Origin: Orientallactaga sibirica
Lineage: Eukaryota > Chordata > Mammalia > Rodentia > Dipodidae
NCBI GenBank assembly: GCA_036365145.1
Contig: JAEOAD010000034.1
Location: 18,815,501 to 18,879,500, forward strand
Direction of reading: 5' to 3'
Length of the DNA: 64,000 nucleotides
Shown: in pieces, positions 24,020 through 35,439 of the stretch
Layout: every line of letters starts with the position of its first letter
How positions within the stretch are numbered: position 1 is the first letter of the stretch
Notes under the pieces: model-generated
Database searches by the model: none
What the model was told of the DNA's origin: nothing
Seen by the model: the letters and a program-made list of their open reading frames with translations, nothing else
Made by a program: the position numbers and the translations under genes

Positions 24020-24470
24020 CTGGCTCAGACCTTTGCAAATACCATCAGTCCTTCCTCTCCCACATGCAGTCTGAGACATGTTGATCTGTGCCCTCCTTGA
24101 AACCAGCTAGAGCCCTCCTTTGCCCCCTAATGCCTCAGAATAAAAGTTGAAACTACATTAGCTGACAGGTGTACTTTAGCACTCCACACTCTGAACATCA
24201 TTATTTTGGTCATTATATATATCACCATTTCCCCATTTGTTATTTCCTCAACATGCCAAACAATTTTCTGTGCCCTTGTCTTTGCCAGAGCTGCCCTTCT
24301 GCCTGATACTCACAGAGTCCCTCTGTTTCTGGCATACTGTATTCCTCATCCATCACAGTTTTGCAGTGGTTATTTCCTCTGAAAAACCTTTTGTGAATGT
24401 GTCCTCCCCAAACCAAAAAAACCTTATAGGCCCTAGTTGCTTTGTTCATCTTGATAGAATATTTCTCCTT
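24020..24470. repeat. L2-like relic
   Basis: aacatgccaaacaattttct, cttgtctttgccagagctgc and tggttatttcctctgaaaaa match words of the ancient L2 3' region. Orientation not settled. Confidence 0.42.
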
Positions 24471-25344
24471 GAGTTAGGAAACAGTGCAATTAATTGTAGA
24501 CAAAGACCTGAACTCGAATTCTACCTGGTAAATTGTGTTTCTGGGAGTCCTCTTTGCATTCCCACTTCTAAGCACCATAAGTAGGATACAGAACACTTTG
24601 ATGATTCTGATTTGATGAGGTTATTTTGATATGGTAATGAAAACATGTTGATAGTACCACAAATGTCTTTCTGTGTTACCTCCAATCCCTTTACATATGA
24701 ATATCCAGCCTCACAGTATGCATTGCATTGTAATGTACTAGGCTACATGAGCTCAGAGTCATTCCACAAAATGCCAGTGCTTTAGGGCAAGTAAGTGCTA
24801 TAAAATTAAAACAAGAAATATTCCTCAATTTGAAAAGTTTAAGAATTTCTGTTTCTATAATTAAAGCAGCTACTACATTGCTGTCTTTGGTGGCAGCTTT
24901 CCCAGAGGTGTGGATATGTTAATATGAAGCACAAATCTTTAGGAAGTAAATTCTACATTTCCTCCATCTTTGTTCCTATCAGGAGCAGGTTCAGTGCCTG
25001 CATTCTTTGAGACACACACTAGCCCTCCAAAGCTCAAAGTCTACACAAGCAAAATATCAGAGAAAAGAAGGCTTGATATCCAGGGGATGGCTTTCAAAGT
25101 CCATACACAATTGGGGGAGCAGAAGTGGAATCTGGCCCCTCTCCTGCTTTGCCTAGCTCTGCAGAATACTCCCCACTCTCATGGCATGGACAGCATTTGG
25201 ATAAAAGAACCCTGCTTGGATATTTCTGTGAGGAGCACATGCTGGTGATGGAACTGGCAGAGAATGATGGAGAAATGCCAGAGAGGAAAAATTACTAAAG
25301 CAAGAGGAATATATTATAGCAATCCAGCCTCTTCTACCTACCAA

Positions 25345-25498
25345 CTTTCCTCCCTTCTTTCCTTCCTTCCTTCCTTCCTTCCTTCCTTCCTTCCTTCCTT
25401 CCTTCCTTCCTTCCTTCCTTCCTTCTTTCCTTCCTTCCTTTGCCTTTCTCTTTCTTTCTTTCTTTCTTTCTTTCCCTTTTTTCCTTCATTCCTTCATT
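25345..25498. repeat. (CCTT)n / (CTTT)n pyrimidine array
   Basis: About 150 bases of almost pure pyrimidine on the plus strand: TTCC units first, then TTTC units. A homopurine-homopyrimidine mirror-type stretch of the kind that can form triplex DNA. Confidence 0.95.
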
Positions 25499-25574
25499 TG
25501 CTTGCTTTGTCCTCTTTCTGCTTTAATGGCATAAATATGTTTACTTACATTTAAATACATATATTTAAATCAAG

Positions 25575-25739
25575 ATTCTACATATGAGGAAAACATGCAA
25601 CTTTTTTTCTTTACTACTCATGCAATATTTTTTCCTTTCTGAATCCAGCTCATTTTACTTAACATGATGTCTTTCAGTTCCATCCATTTTAATGAAAGTG
25701 CCATAACCTCATTCTTATTTATGACTGAATAATATAGAA

Positions 25740-25779
<40 letters not shown>

Positions 25780-25935
25780 ACATTTTCTTTAACTGCTCTT
25801 CCACTGATGAACAGGTTCTCTACCTTGATGATTGTGATTAGGGCTACAGTAAACATGGATATGCAGGCATCTCTGTGGTTGGTGACTTACACTCCTTCAG
25901 GCATGTACTCAGGAGTGCAACCTAGCCCTTTCAAT
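25575..25935 (-). mobile_element. L1 ORF2 fragment (antisense) carrying a (GT)n run
   Basis: ttcagttccatccattttaa, atttatgactgaataatata, cacattttctttaactgctc and gggctacagtaaacatggat are the inverse of the L1 ORF2 end. A (GT)n run (25743-25778) sits exactly where L1 normally has a TGTATATGTA word. Confidence 0.68.
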
Positions 25936-25969
25936 GTTTTTAGCCTGACAGACCCATTCTTCAGCAGCT

Positions 25970-26100
25970 TATGTGCTGGTGCTATACAACTTGACTCAAA
26001 TCCCAGCCCTGCCACATTCTACAGTGAACATTTTTCCTTTATGTCCCTCTGTCTCAGTTACCACACATGTAAAATACAGGTAACTCTAACTACTTTGTAA
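25970..26100 (+). repeat. MIR
   Basis: ttgactcaaatcccagccct, gccacattctacagtgaaca and ctctgtctcagttaccacac are MIR 5' words. Confidence 0.52.
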
Positions 26101-26339
26101 TATTCCAGTTGAGAATCAAGCAAGTTAGCATGATATGTTTAGCACTAAAATATTGACTATTATTATTGCTATATTATATTGATTTAGTCTAATTATGAGC
26201 CCTGCACAGAAATACCTTATTCTATTGTTTATGATTTCTTGCCATTTCAGAAGGATTGTGACTCATGTGTTTGCAGTGTTCCCACCTTACTTTTTGAGGC
26301 TTTGCATAGAGTAAATAAACGTTAAAGATATGATAAGAG

Positions 26340-26880
26340 TCTAGCTGAAGTGCAACTCCAAGGTGCTTCAGAGATAAATGCAAGATTGATAGTAGTGCTA
26401 TTCACAACAGGTAAAGTGTGGGAATGAATCAAGTATCCATCAGTGAATGCACAGACAAATGAAGTGTGGTATAAAAACACAATGGAATACTATTTGGCCT
26501 TAAAAATTAAGGACACACTGACATAGGCTATAACATGAATGAACCTTCTAAGAACATTATATTAAGTGAAGCCAGCCACTTATCAAAGAATACTGTATGG
26601 TTCCATTCCTATGAGCCACTCCAAGTTAATAGTCACAGAAATCAAAAATAGAGTGATGGTTGCTAAGGATTGGAGGGAGGGTAGAAGTGAAGAATTGTTG
26701 GTATTATTGAGTACTTTGAGTACAAAGCTTCCCTCTGAAAAGTAAAAAGAGCTGAGAGGCAAATGGTAATATGAGATGTACAACAAATGTGTTTGATACT
26801 CTACACTTAAAGCTATTAAGAGTCCAAAGTGTATGTTATTTATGTTTACCATAATTTTAAGATGGGGAAGAAAGAATACT
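26340..26880 (+). mobile_element. Old L1M ORF2 end and 3' UTR
   Basis: tagtgctattcacaacaggt, cacaatggaatactatttgg, cattatattaagtgaagcca, tgatggttgctaaggattgg and tctacacttaaagctattaa follow the order of L1M-class ends. Frame lost. Confidence 0.72.
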
Positions 26881-26956
26881 AGAACACCACGCACACAACT
26901 CAAGCAAGGCTACAGTGTGCCTGCACTGGAAAGCACAGTTCCAAAGTGTACATTGT

Positions 26957-27060
26957 AGGGCTGCAGAGATGGCTTAGCAGTTAAGGCACTTGCCTGCAAA
27001 GCTGAAGGAATCAGGTTCAATTCCCCAGTATCCACGTAAGACAGTTGTGCAGAGTGGACG
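26957..27060 (+). mobile_element. Truncated tRNA-derived SINE
   Basis: The head gggctgcagagatggcttag, aggcacttgcctgcaaagc and box-B-like ggttcaattcccc are clear. The body stops after agacagttgtgcagagtgg and no CT or A-rich tail follows. Confidence 0.65.
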
Positions 27061-27185
27061 TTGTGCTCCACCCCCATCATCGTATCTTTCAGCCCTGCCA
27101 CAAGGTATAGCATGACAGAGTTACTGAAACGGAAATGCCACTGAGTCTGGATTCATGTGAACATCTGAGCTATAATGCATAGGAT

Positions 27186-27221
27186 ATCACCTCTCGGCCT
27201 TTTGGCTAAAATCAAGTCTAG
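27186..27221 (+). pseudogene. 3'-truncated U2 snRNA retropseudogene
   Basis: Thirty-six bases match the 5' end of U2 snRNA, with the diagnostic ctcggccttttggctaa block and four differences from the U2 sequence I know. The match starts at U2 nucleotide 1 and stops at about nucleotide 36. It is flanked by perfect direct repeats aatgcataggat (27174-27185 and 27222-27233), which are target-site duplications. There is no poly(A) tail. This is the hallmark of 3'-truncated snRNA pseudogenes made by L1 machinery from a short or self-primed cDNA. It cannot function as U2, because the branch-site recognition region and Sm site are missing in part or whole. Confidence 0.85.
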
Positions 27222-27429
27222 AATGCATAGGATAATCCATCCATAGTGACATCCAGTCCTGCAGAGTGAATACTACAAGCCAGGAATAATGGGAAATGCC
27301 CAGGGATTCCCATGGTTTTATATAGCTCACATAGCCCTGGCCTTTAAGGAGATATTTTAATGTTCATGAAAGCTAAGATTACAATGAGGTAAAGGGAAGA
27401 CCCCCACTTTCTCTGTAAAATGAATTTTA

Positions 27430-27655
27430 TGGGGGGTAATTTTGCCCTCTATCTTCATGTCATGGGACATTTGGTAACTTCTAGAAACATTTTTCCATTG
27501 CCCACAACCTGAAGAGTGCTACTGATATCTTGTGGGGATAAGCCGGGGTGGGGGGAGGTTGCTAAAGCTCCCACAATGCACAATGCATCCTTCCTCCAAT
27601 AAAGAATCATCTAAACCCAAAGGACAGTGTTGCTAATGATGAGAATTCCTGCCTT
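27430..27655 (+). mobile_element. MER5A-like hAT-Charlie element
   Basis: ggtaattttgccctctatct, ggacatttggtaacttctag, ctcccacaatgcacaatgca, and aataaagaatcatctaaacc follow the MER5A order. A non-autonomous ancient DNA transposon, no coding. Confidence 0.6.
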
Positions 27656-28726
27656 AGAAGAAGGTATAATGTCTCCAATAAATAGATGGCAAAACTGAGG
27701 TGTGATTTTGAATCCGAATTCTTTCCATTATACCTTTCTAGAAAGCTGGTTGTCAAGGGATTGGGGAACAGTACAAGTTGTTAAGTAAAACAGAATCATG
27801 AAGAAAAAAAGATGGAATGCTTAGGGGTAGCCTAGAAAGACAACAGTGAGGAACAAGGGAGCAGCCTGGCCTCCAGCTTGAGCATCAGCCTGAGGTTTTT
27901 GAAACTGTTATGGCAGGAGTCAGACTGAGCTCTGCAGAGCCTGGCTGTGTTGGTCCAGCAGCCCCACAGTGAGGTATGTAGAAGCATTACTGGCAAGGAG
28001 TCAGCTAAGGTCTGACAGCAGCCCTCCCTGTTTCAAAGTGAGCCTGAGCCACCCTCCCCTCCCTTGCTGTGACAGATTTTGAATATTAAAAAAAAGTTTA
28101 CAATCCCAGCCGGGTACGCATAAATCACAGCATCTCTGTACAGCAGCAGCAGACATGACTTATGGCCCCAGCACCATGGCAACAGGAGCACAGCCTGCAG
28201 ATGCACAAAAGCACCACTCCTGCCTGACAAGCCTTGGCTGAGCCCTGATGGAGAGGCAAGTGGTCGGGAGAAAGGATGAATTCTGCACAAGTGACTGACC
28301 ATTTGTCTTCAGTCTGCACCAGAATGAGCTCCTTGCTCTTTCTCTCCTTTCCCCATGCCCAGCCAACAGGTTCTATTCCTCCTTCAAAACTCTAACATGT
28401 GTTAGGACTGGTAGAAATTCTAAGATCATAGAAAATGCACACAGTTGCAAAGTAACTCACATGAGTAATAATCAATAGTTAAGAAGGGACAGCTGATCGT
28501 CACACACAAGCTTGGACTTTCTTTTGCTATAAAGAGCACAGGGTGACAGTTTTGGGGAGTTGTAGATTGTGTAATAGTACCATGGCAATGATAATATCCT
28601 GATGTCCCCGATTATGTCATAGTTCTAAAAGGCAGTTTGCTAGGGTTTAGAAAATCCTCACTGAGGTTTTTAAGAGAAAATATGAATTAACTCTTTAATT
28701 TACTTTTAAATACTTCAGAGTAAGAA

Positions 28727-28729
<3 letters not shown>

Positions 28730-28783
<54 letters not shown>
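28730..28783. repeat. (TG)n microsatellite
   Basis: A pure TG run of about 54 bases, one of the longest dinucleotide runs in the window. Confidence 0.97.
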
Positions 28784-28786
<3 letters not shown>

Positions 28787-28859
28787 TGTAGCAAGCATAC
28801 ATAGATCGGCAAAGCCAAAGAAAAATTGGAATTAGTTCTTTTCTAATATCATTTTGATT

Positions 28860-29016
28860 ATTTGGGGTTCCTTATGTTTCAATGTGAATTTTAGTTGCTA
28901 ATTTCTGCCCTAAAAATCCAGCTGGAGTCTGTTAAGGATTACATTGAATCTATAGATTATTTTGGAGACTGGTGTCTTCTTTTATTTTTTAATATTTTTA
29001 TTTATGGATTTACTTT

Positions 29017-29060
<44 letters not shown>

Positions 29061-29530
29061 TTTGAGAGAGAGAGAATGGGCATGCCAGGGCCACTAGCCA
29101 TTGCAAATGAACCCCAGATATATGTGCCACCTTATGCATTTAGCATACATGGTACTGGGGTATGGAACCTGGGTCCTTAGGATTCCTAGGCAAGCACCTT
29201 AACTGCTAACCCATCACTCCAGCCCAACTGTTGCCTTCTTAACAAAGACATTAAACCTTTTACCCCATACATAGATGTTTCTCTGCTGATTTAGGTCCTG
29301 TGTAATTTTTCAGTATCATTTGTGTTTTCAGTGTGCAAGTCTTGCATTGATTTTGTTAAGTTAATTTCTAAGTATTTCATTTTCTTATGCTAGTATAAAT
29401 GGGATCACTTTTCTAATTTCTTTTTCAGGAAATTAATCATATATAGGAATACAATTAATGTTTGTACATTGACCTCATATTCTGCAAACTGCTGAAGCCA
29501 ATGATTAGTCTTAGCCATGTGTGTTTGTTT
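28860..29530 (-). mobile_element. L1 ORF2 fragment (antisense), split by a SINE
   Basis: ggattacattgaatctatag before the SINE, and ttttcagtgtgcaagtcttg, taatttctaagtatttcatt and catattctgcaaactgctga after it, are the inverse of the L1 reverse-transcriptase region. Frame broken. Confidence 0.68.
29016..29226 (-). mobile_element. tRNA-derived SINE inside an L1 fragment (antisense)
   Basis: A (TTTA)n tail, then gagagagagaatgggcatgcc, ccaccttatgcatttagc and gcaccttaactgctaaccca, the reverse of the SINE. It interrupts the antisense L1 at 28860-29530. The flanks ggtgtcttctttta and gttgccttcttaac are plausible aged duplications. Confidence 0.75.
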
Positions 29531-30104
29531 GTGTGTGTGCATGCGTGTGTGTGTGTAAAGTAGTAGTAGTAGAGGTAGTACTTTCTGTATGCTAAGTCAA
29601 ACCATAGACATAGTTTTCCACTCTGGATGTCTTTTATTTATTTATACATTTTATAATTTATGGGATGAAATCCTCCAGTTCAGAGGTGAATAAAAGTGAC
29701 AACAGCTTATGTTTAATCTCATAGATATTCTGTCAGCCAGATATTACATTAAATTTAAAAAAGAAACTATAAAAATATATGTCAAAGGCCCTCCTCAAAA
29801 TTTCTAATTCAATTGGTGTAGGGTTGTATTAAAGTTAGTGTCATTTTCAAAAGTCTTCAATTGGTTCTAATCTATATAGTCAGAGTTGAGAAATGTTAGA
29901 TTCACCTCTCTGGAAAAAATGGCCCTTGTCCTTCCTCATCATAGCATGTGTCACAGTTGACTGTGATTTCTTGTTCAGTTTTCCAATAAACTGAAAGTCC
30001 TGTCTGAGCTAAAGTGGTTGTTTTTGCTTGCTCACTATTTTAGCTACAGCAATAGCGTCTGTAATAGATGACATTTAAAAAAAAGTAATGTCATGTCTGT
30101 AACT

Positions 30105-30250
30105 CTCAATATCAGAAGGTGTGGAACAAGGGTCCCACTTTACAGGTATAAAATGAAGCTCAGAAAGGTAAAGCGAGTGGACGAGACCTCACAGTCAGAT
30201 GGCAGAGAAGCAGGAAATTGAACGCCTTGCCCAGATAGATCTAAAGCTGG
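30105..30250 (+). repeat. MIR
   Basis: tcccactttacaggtataaa, atgaagctcagaaaggtaaa and gaccatcaca-free acctcacagtcagatggcag follow the MIR 3' half. It underlies the start of a chance open frame. Confidence 0.5.
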
Positions 30251-30544
30251 ATTTTCCACCGCAAGCAGGGCCTCAGCTACATGGTACATTTTCAAAATTA
30301 CCACCCTGCTCAGCAGATTCAAATCAAGGTTTGTGTATGTTACAGTGTCACAGGGCTGAATGGGACATGCTCCCTAACGATCAGGTCTTTAACAGTAATT
30401 TGATGGCAGTGCAATATTTTTCTTTATATTATTTGTATTCAGCTATTGCTGAGTACCTCAAACTCTTAAGACTCCAGTTGCAGCTAGGTGATAACTCAAG
30501 CCTGACCATGTGTGTGAGTAGAGATCTGGTCATCTCAATGCTAA

Positions 30545-30815
30545 TACAGCAGTTTCCTGTGTGTGTGTGTGTGCGTGCGCGCGTGCACATGCATGAAGAT
30601 GTGTGCATGTCCCCTGTACTTGTGTTTGATCATCCACTTGATTGCTGTCATTTTCAGTCAGACTTGGATGGCCAGTCAACCTCAGTGATTCTCTGATTTC
30701 TACTTGCCACAGGACTAGGGTTACAGACATACAAGGTAAAACACAGCTTTTTATGTGGGTGCAGAGGAAGTGAGCTCAGTGCAAATCAGCTCCACTGAGA
30801 CATCTCCCTAGTCCT
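30545..30815 (-). mobile_element. B4-like SINE (antisense, decayed)
   Basis: It starts in the gtgtgtgtgcgtgcgcgcg tail at 30557, followed by ggactagggttacagacata, tttttatgtgggtgcagagg and ctgagacatctccctagtcc. Confidence 0.45.
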
Positions 30816-30844
30816 CTTCATGAGCACATTCCATGATTTAAGGG

Positions 30845-30990
30845 CTGGATCAAGTGCTTTGTGTGTGCCACATGATTTAATTCACTCCTGAGCCATCGTA
30901 ATGCTTTTCCTCTTATGTTGTTATAAATGAAGGAACTGGCTCAGGGAGGCTACTTGTCCAAGGGTGCAAAGATAATCAAAGAAAACCCAA
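30845..30990 (+). repeat. MIR, decayed
   Basis: agtgctttgtgtgtgccaca, atgaaggaactggctcaggg and aggctacttgtccaagggtg fit MIR. Confidence 0.5.
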
Positions 30991-31180
30991 TAGTTTGAGT
31001 TCTTTATCCTTGTCCTGTGTTATCTTCTTATTTTGTCAAAATTGGAGGAGAGCATCAGGCATTCACCATAAGTAAGATACGTCAGTGTTTTTTCCCAGTT
31101 GTACTTACACTATATCACATATAACACTCCTGGAGTGCTTCATAAGCCAGAGATCACCGGGCTCATCCACAGACTCTCTT

Positions 31181-31347
31181 TCTTTTTTTGGGGGGGAGGG
31201 GGGTTGAGGTAGGGTCTCACTCTGGCTCAGGCTGACCTGGAATTCACTATGTAGTCTCAGGGTGGCCTCGAACTTTCGGCTATCCTTCTACCCCTGCCTC
31301 GCCAGTGCTGGAATTAAAGGTGTGTGCCACCACATAAGCAAGACTAG
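31181..31347 (-). mobile_element. B1 SINE (antisense)
   Basis: tagggtctcactctggctca, gaattcactatgtagtctca and ctggaattaaaggtgtgtgc are the reverse of a rodent B1. Preceded by a T/G run, its inverted tail. Confidence 0.85.
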
Positions 31348-31469
31348 TGTGCAGCCTTCAAGTTTGCATATCTACCAACTTAGCAAGTGGTATTTGTGCT
31401 GTTGTGATACATTATCCACACTTTGAGAAGCTTTGTATATTCAGGGTTGTGTCAAACTTCTGTGGAAAA

Positions 31470-31790
31470 AAAAAAAACCCAACAATATTTGAGACAATCA
31501 GCTTAAAGGAGGAAAGAAAGTAAGGCAGTAATTATGATATGAGCACATCTCAGAAGGTTAATTCACCTCACAGCCACTGAGAAGCTGAGAAGAAAAGGAG
31601 AGAGGAAGGAACTGGCATGCTTATATTCCTTTCAAGGAACACTCCCACTGACCTAACTCCCTTTCAGTAGGCCTCATCTTCTAAAGATTTCATTGCCTCC
31701 CAAAAATGCCAGAGCTGGGGACCAACATTTCAAAAGATCAGCCTTTGCCTTTTGGAGGACATTCAATATCTAAACTATAGTAAATTAATA
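31470..31790 (-). mobile_element. Possible MaLR-type LTR (antisense)
   Basis: cactcccactgacctaactc, caaaaatgccagagctgggg and ggaggacattcaatatctaa resemble inverted MaLR text. The boundaries are uncertain. Confidence 0.35.
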
Positions 31791-31974
31791 GGCACCAAAG
31801 ATCAATAAGTGGAACAAGTGGGAGCTAACTCTTCTGCAAGCCCTGTCTCAAATGCTGGTATTTTCTAGCCTGAGAGTAAAGTCTGCACATCACCTTATTG
31901 TTTCCACTTTTTCTAACAAACTTTTTCTAACTAACTGATTTCTTGAAACAAAACAAAACTAACAACAACAAAAA

Positions 31975-31978
<4 letters not shown>

Positions 31979-32011
<33 letters not shown>
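31979..32011. repeat. (CA)n microsatellite
   Basis: A CA run directly following an A-rich stretch and just before a truncated B1. Confidence 0.95.
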
Positions 32012-32012
<1 letters not shown>

Positions 32013-32021
32013 ATGGCCAGG

Positions 32022-32120
32022 ATGGCCGGGAATGGTGGCACATGCCTTTACACCTTTAATCCCAGCATTTGAGAGGCAAAAGTAGCATGATTGTCACCCT
32101 GAGATTACATAGTGAGTATA
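32022..32120 (+). mobile_element. B1 SINE, 3'-truncated
   Basis: gccgggaatggtggcacatg and cctttaatcccagcatttga are clear. The copy stops after gagattacatagtgag, without the second half. Confidence 0.7.
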
Positions 32121-32147
32121 TACATATATAATTTATTGGCTTTTGCA

Positions 32148-32151
<4 letters not shown>

Positions 32152-32184
<33 letters not shown>

Positions 32185-32335
32185 ATGCATGTATCTGTGT
32201 CAGGCTCTCTTGTCACCAGATGCATGTGTCACTTTTTGCATCTGACTTTATGTACATGTTGGGGGATTTAATCTAGGCTGACAGACATGGCAAGTGAGCA
32301 TTGTTAAACATGGAACTATCTCCTCAGCCTCAAAG
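32152..32335 (-). mobile_element. B4-like SINE (antisense) with (GT)n tail
   Basis: A (GT)n run (32152-32183), then gtcaggctctcttgtcacc, catgttgggggatttaatct and actatctcctcagcct. The end is the reverse of a tRNA-like head. Confidence 0.45.
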
Positions 32336-32649
32336 AAAATGATTTCTTTCCACTATGGCTGAATGGAGTAGCTGCAACAAATATTATATGGTACACTGAG
32401 CCTGAGGTATTTACCATATTACCCATTGTAAAAAAAAAAAAATAAAATAAAAAAAGATTGTGAATCCCTGATGTACATTCTGGAATATAGTGACTCCTTG
32501 GACCAGCAGATTTAGCATCCCCTATGTACATGCAATGTCAAATCTCAGTTCCCAGTGTGGAACTAAATTACAATGTGCATTTTAAGAAGCTCCTAAGGAG
32601 ATTTACCTTATAATCAATATTTAGAAGGCTTTCTTCTGAATAAGTAGCT

Positions 32650-32810
32650 AAGAGATTGGACTTTGAGGTCTGAGAATTTTTAACTGCTATTCACTCACAT
32701 TGACTATAGGGTAATACTTCCTTTTGCTAGCCTCAGTTTTCTTATCCAGATAATGGAGACACTGAAGCCTATATAGAGAATAATTTTAAGGATTGAATGA
32801 AATAAAAAAT
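32650..32810 (+). repeat. MIR
   Basis: agagattggactttgaggtc, tagcctcagttttcttatcc and agataatggagacactgaag are MIR words in order. Confidence 0.52.
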
Positions 32811-32835
32811 TCACAATACTGACTCTTAATAACTG

Positions 32836-33180
32836 TGGTAGTTTGAAAAGATGGCCCCCAATATATTTACTGTTTTATTAATTTGCACCTGCAACCACTT
32901 GGCTAGAGGCAATGTCACTGGGCAGATCTTAAGGTATGGTTGTGGGTTTAGGATTTCAATCTAAAGATATGCAGTGTGCCTAGCTGGAGTTCCTGAGGTG
33001 TGCTGTGCTGTGTGGCTTTTGGCTTTGCTCTCTGTGTTTGGTCCTGTGAAAGCAGGCTAGCTTCTTCTGCCATTATGGAACTTCCCCTGGATCTGTAAGC
33101 TTCAATCAATATGCCTTCCTCCATAACTGTGCCTGGTCTAGAAGTTCATCTCAGTGAACCTGAAGCTGTCTGCTACAATA
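32836..33180 (+). mobile_element. MaLR-like LTR, nearly full
   Basis: It starts tgtggtagtttgaaaagatg, has acttcccctggatctgtaag near its poly(A) region (33085-33104) and ends gaagctgtctgctacaataa. Length and ends fit a rodent MaLR-type solo LTR. Confidence 0.55.
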
Positions 33181-33205
33181 ACAGATAAATAAAAAGGTAG
33201 CTGTT

Positions 33206-33419
33206 ATGGTTGGAGAGATGTCTCAGCAGTTAAGGCACTTGCTTGCAAAGCCTAAGGACCTGAGTTCAATTCCCCAATACCCATGTAGTGACACAACGTG
33301 ACACATGCCTCTGAAGTTTGTTTGCAGTGGCTAGAGGCCCCATTTCACTCATTCTCTCTCTTTCTATTTTCCCTTTTTCTCTCTCTTTCTTTTTCTCAAA
33401 TAAATAAATAAACATTTTT
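33206..33419 (+). mobile_element. tRNA-derived SINE with 15-bp target-site duplication
   Basis: The SINE runs from tggttggagagatgtctcag to its aaataaataaataaac tail. It is flanked by perfect copies of aaaaaggtagctgtt (33191-33205 and 33420-33434). It landed just 5' of the older B4-like element that follows. Confidence 0.85.
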
Positions 33420-33434
33420 AAAAAGGTAGCTGTT

Positions 33435-33700
33435 GATTCTGGGAAGATGGCTCAGCAGCAGGTAATAGCACTTTCCACATAAGCATGAGGGCCTGAGAGG
33501 GGCTGATTTGTCCTGAGATCCATTCCCCAGCACCCACTTACACAACTGGGTGTGGACATGAATGCCCTTAGCTCTAGTCCTGTGGGAAATGGAGACCAGA
33601 GAATCACGAGGGGTCACTGATTGGACAGTCTAACCAAAACCCAGCAGTTCCAGTTTCAGTGAGAGACTCCATCTCAAGGAAACAGAGGTTATCAGCCTCT
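33435..33700 (+). mobile_element. B4-like SINE (tRNA head plus 7SL-like part)
   Basis: Starts tctgggaagatggctcagc. It lacks the agaggccctgg body of the other SINEs and instead carries agtttcagtgagagactcc and atctcaaggaaacagag, the pattern of rodent B4-type composite elements. Confidence 0.5.
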
Positions 33701-33914
33701 GATCCCATTTCATAACAGGTTCCAGTCTCTAAGAATTTATGCACAGTCGATGAATGAATCCACTTGTTATAAAACTGTGTTATTCATAAACAAAATTACT
33801 TTGGGCAAGTATTTCCTCCACATTTCAGTTCTCCCCTCCAAGAATTCAAACTATCTCATTAGGTTGCTAAGTGGCTTACTTGATCAAGCACCAATCACCA
33901 TGTTAAGAATCTAG

Positions 33915-34142
33915 TTCAGGGGCTTAAGAGATGGCTTAGTGGTTAAGGTGCTTGCCTGCAAAGCCAAAGGATCCACGTTCGACTCTCCAGTACCCACCTA
34001 AGCCAGATGCAAAAGGGGCGCACACATCTGGAGTTCGTTAGCAGTGGCTGAAGGCCCTGGCATGCCCATTCTGTCTCTCTCTCCCTGCCTATTTCTCTTC
34101 TCTCTCTCTCTCTCTCTCTTTTTTTTTTTAAAAAAAAAAAGA
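33915..34142 (+). mobile_element. tRNA-derived SINE, short form
   Basis: It starts around gcttaagagatggcttagtg and continues to agtggctgaaggccctggc and a (CT)n run. The flanks agaatctagttcagg and agaatatagtgcagg are near-identical and look like target-site duplications with two differences. Confidence 0.8.
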
Positions 34143-34211
34143 ATATAGTGCAGGTCCTATAACCCTGGAGATGTTCAATACTGGGAAACAAACAAAAAAA
34201 ATTTTTATAAA

Positions 34212-34560
34212 TGCAGAGAGGGCCAGGAGATAATCCAGGAGTTAAAGACACTTGATCTATAAAACTGCTGACTTGAGTTAATCCATAGCACATATGTTAA
34301 GCTGTATGCAAAGTGGTACACACATCTGCAATCCTCAGCATGCAATAGGGAGCAGAGTCTGGAAAATCCCAAGGTTTGTAGAGTAGCTAGTCTGGCCTTC
34401 CCAGTGGCAAAAACAAGAGAAACTTGTCTAAAATAATAAATAGAAGGAAAGGATCAACACACTGAGGTTGTTCTGTGACTTCCACATGTGTACATTGGTG
34501 TGTATGCACCCACACACCTACATACACACAGACATAACCAAGCAATAAGAAGAAGCAGAA
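34212..34560 (+). mobile_element. B4-like composite SINE, decayed
   Basis: The head agagggccaggagataatcc is followed by gcatgcaatagggagcagag, then ctgtgacttccacatgtgta and a CA-rich tail cacacacctacatacacac. The order fits B4-type elements. Confidence 0.5.
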
Positions 34561-34884
34561 GGGGGAGGAAAGAACAATCCAATTGCTCTGTGACAACAAC
34601 TTCCCCAGAGAGCACTGACAAGCCTATAAACATTGTCTTGGGACACCTTCCAGGTCTCCATAACTTTAGCTTTTTTAACCAATGATTTGAGCATTCACAC
34701 TGGAAACTAAAAATGCAAAACGAGCATCTCCTCTTGAGCTATTCTGGGCTTCCCTGTATCCCTCTGAGCAGACAGGGGACCTTAGGAACACCTGGATCCT
34801 ATAGACTATTCAGGAAACTGGCTCAGTGAGAGTGTCTTAATGTTCTGCTCCTCATCCAAAATAACTCCCAGTGGGAAGAGACAA

Positions 34885-35050
34885 GGGCTTGGGAGCAAAT
34901 ACAGATTCAATTCTGATTCTAACGTAGCCTCTCTTGTGGCTTCAAGAACCTCACTTAACCTTGCTCTGCCTCAGTTTTCTCAGCAGGAAACTGATAATTA
35001 TACACTTTATTCAGTTATGAAAGTCAATGAGGAAATTCATGGACGTCAAA
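34885..35050 (+). repeat. MIR
   Basis: cttgggagcaaatacagatt, aacctcacttaaccttgctc and tgcctcagttttctcagcag fit MIR 5' words. Confidence 0.52.
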
Positions 35051-35439
35051 TGCTGTAGTTAATAACTGCTGCTATTTGCCTCTGAGTGGGGAAGTTGAAC
35101 ATTAAAACTTGCCCATCCTGCCGCAGACACATGTGGAAGTACACTGATGGAGCCAGAGAGGTAGAAGAGGTAGTCTTCTTTGTGGCTTTGCTAGCTCTGA
35201 GAATGCAAAAGCTAAGGCCCACGATGGCCTGGGGCTATTCCAAAGCCACACCATGGAAAAGTGGAGAAGGCCACCTGAGTCTCATTTCAAGAAGTCCTTC
35301 ATGTTTTGCTAAGCTGCATCTTTATGGTCCTGATCTTCACAAGTTTTCCTTGTTTTCAAAATCGCCAATGGCTGAGCAGCAATTCAGCCCATCATCAGAG
35401 TTTGTAATCAAGGCAGCCTTGAGCCTCGGAGAGGCAAGT

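Noticed and set aside
30199..30696. 165-codon open frame on the plus strand
   Set aside because: It is stitched from a MIR relic, unique intron, a GT/GC alternating run and an inverted B4-like SINE. No splice context or domain.
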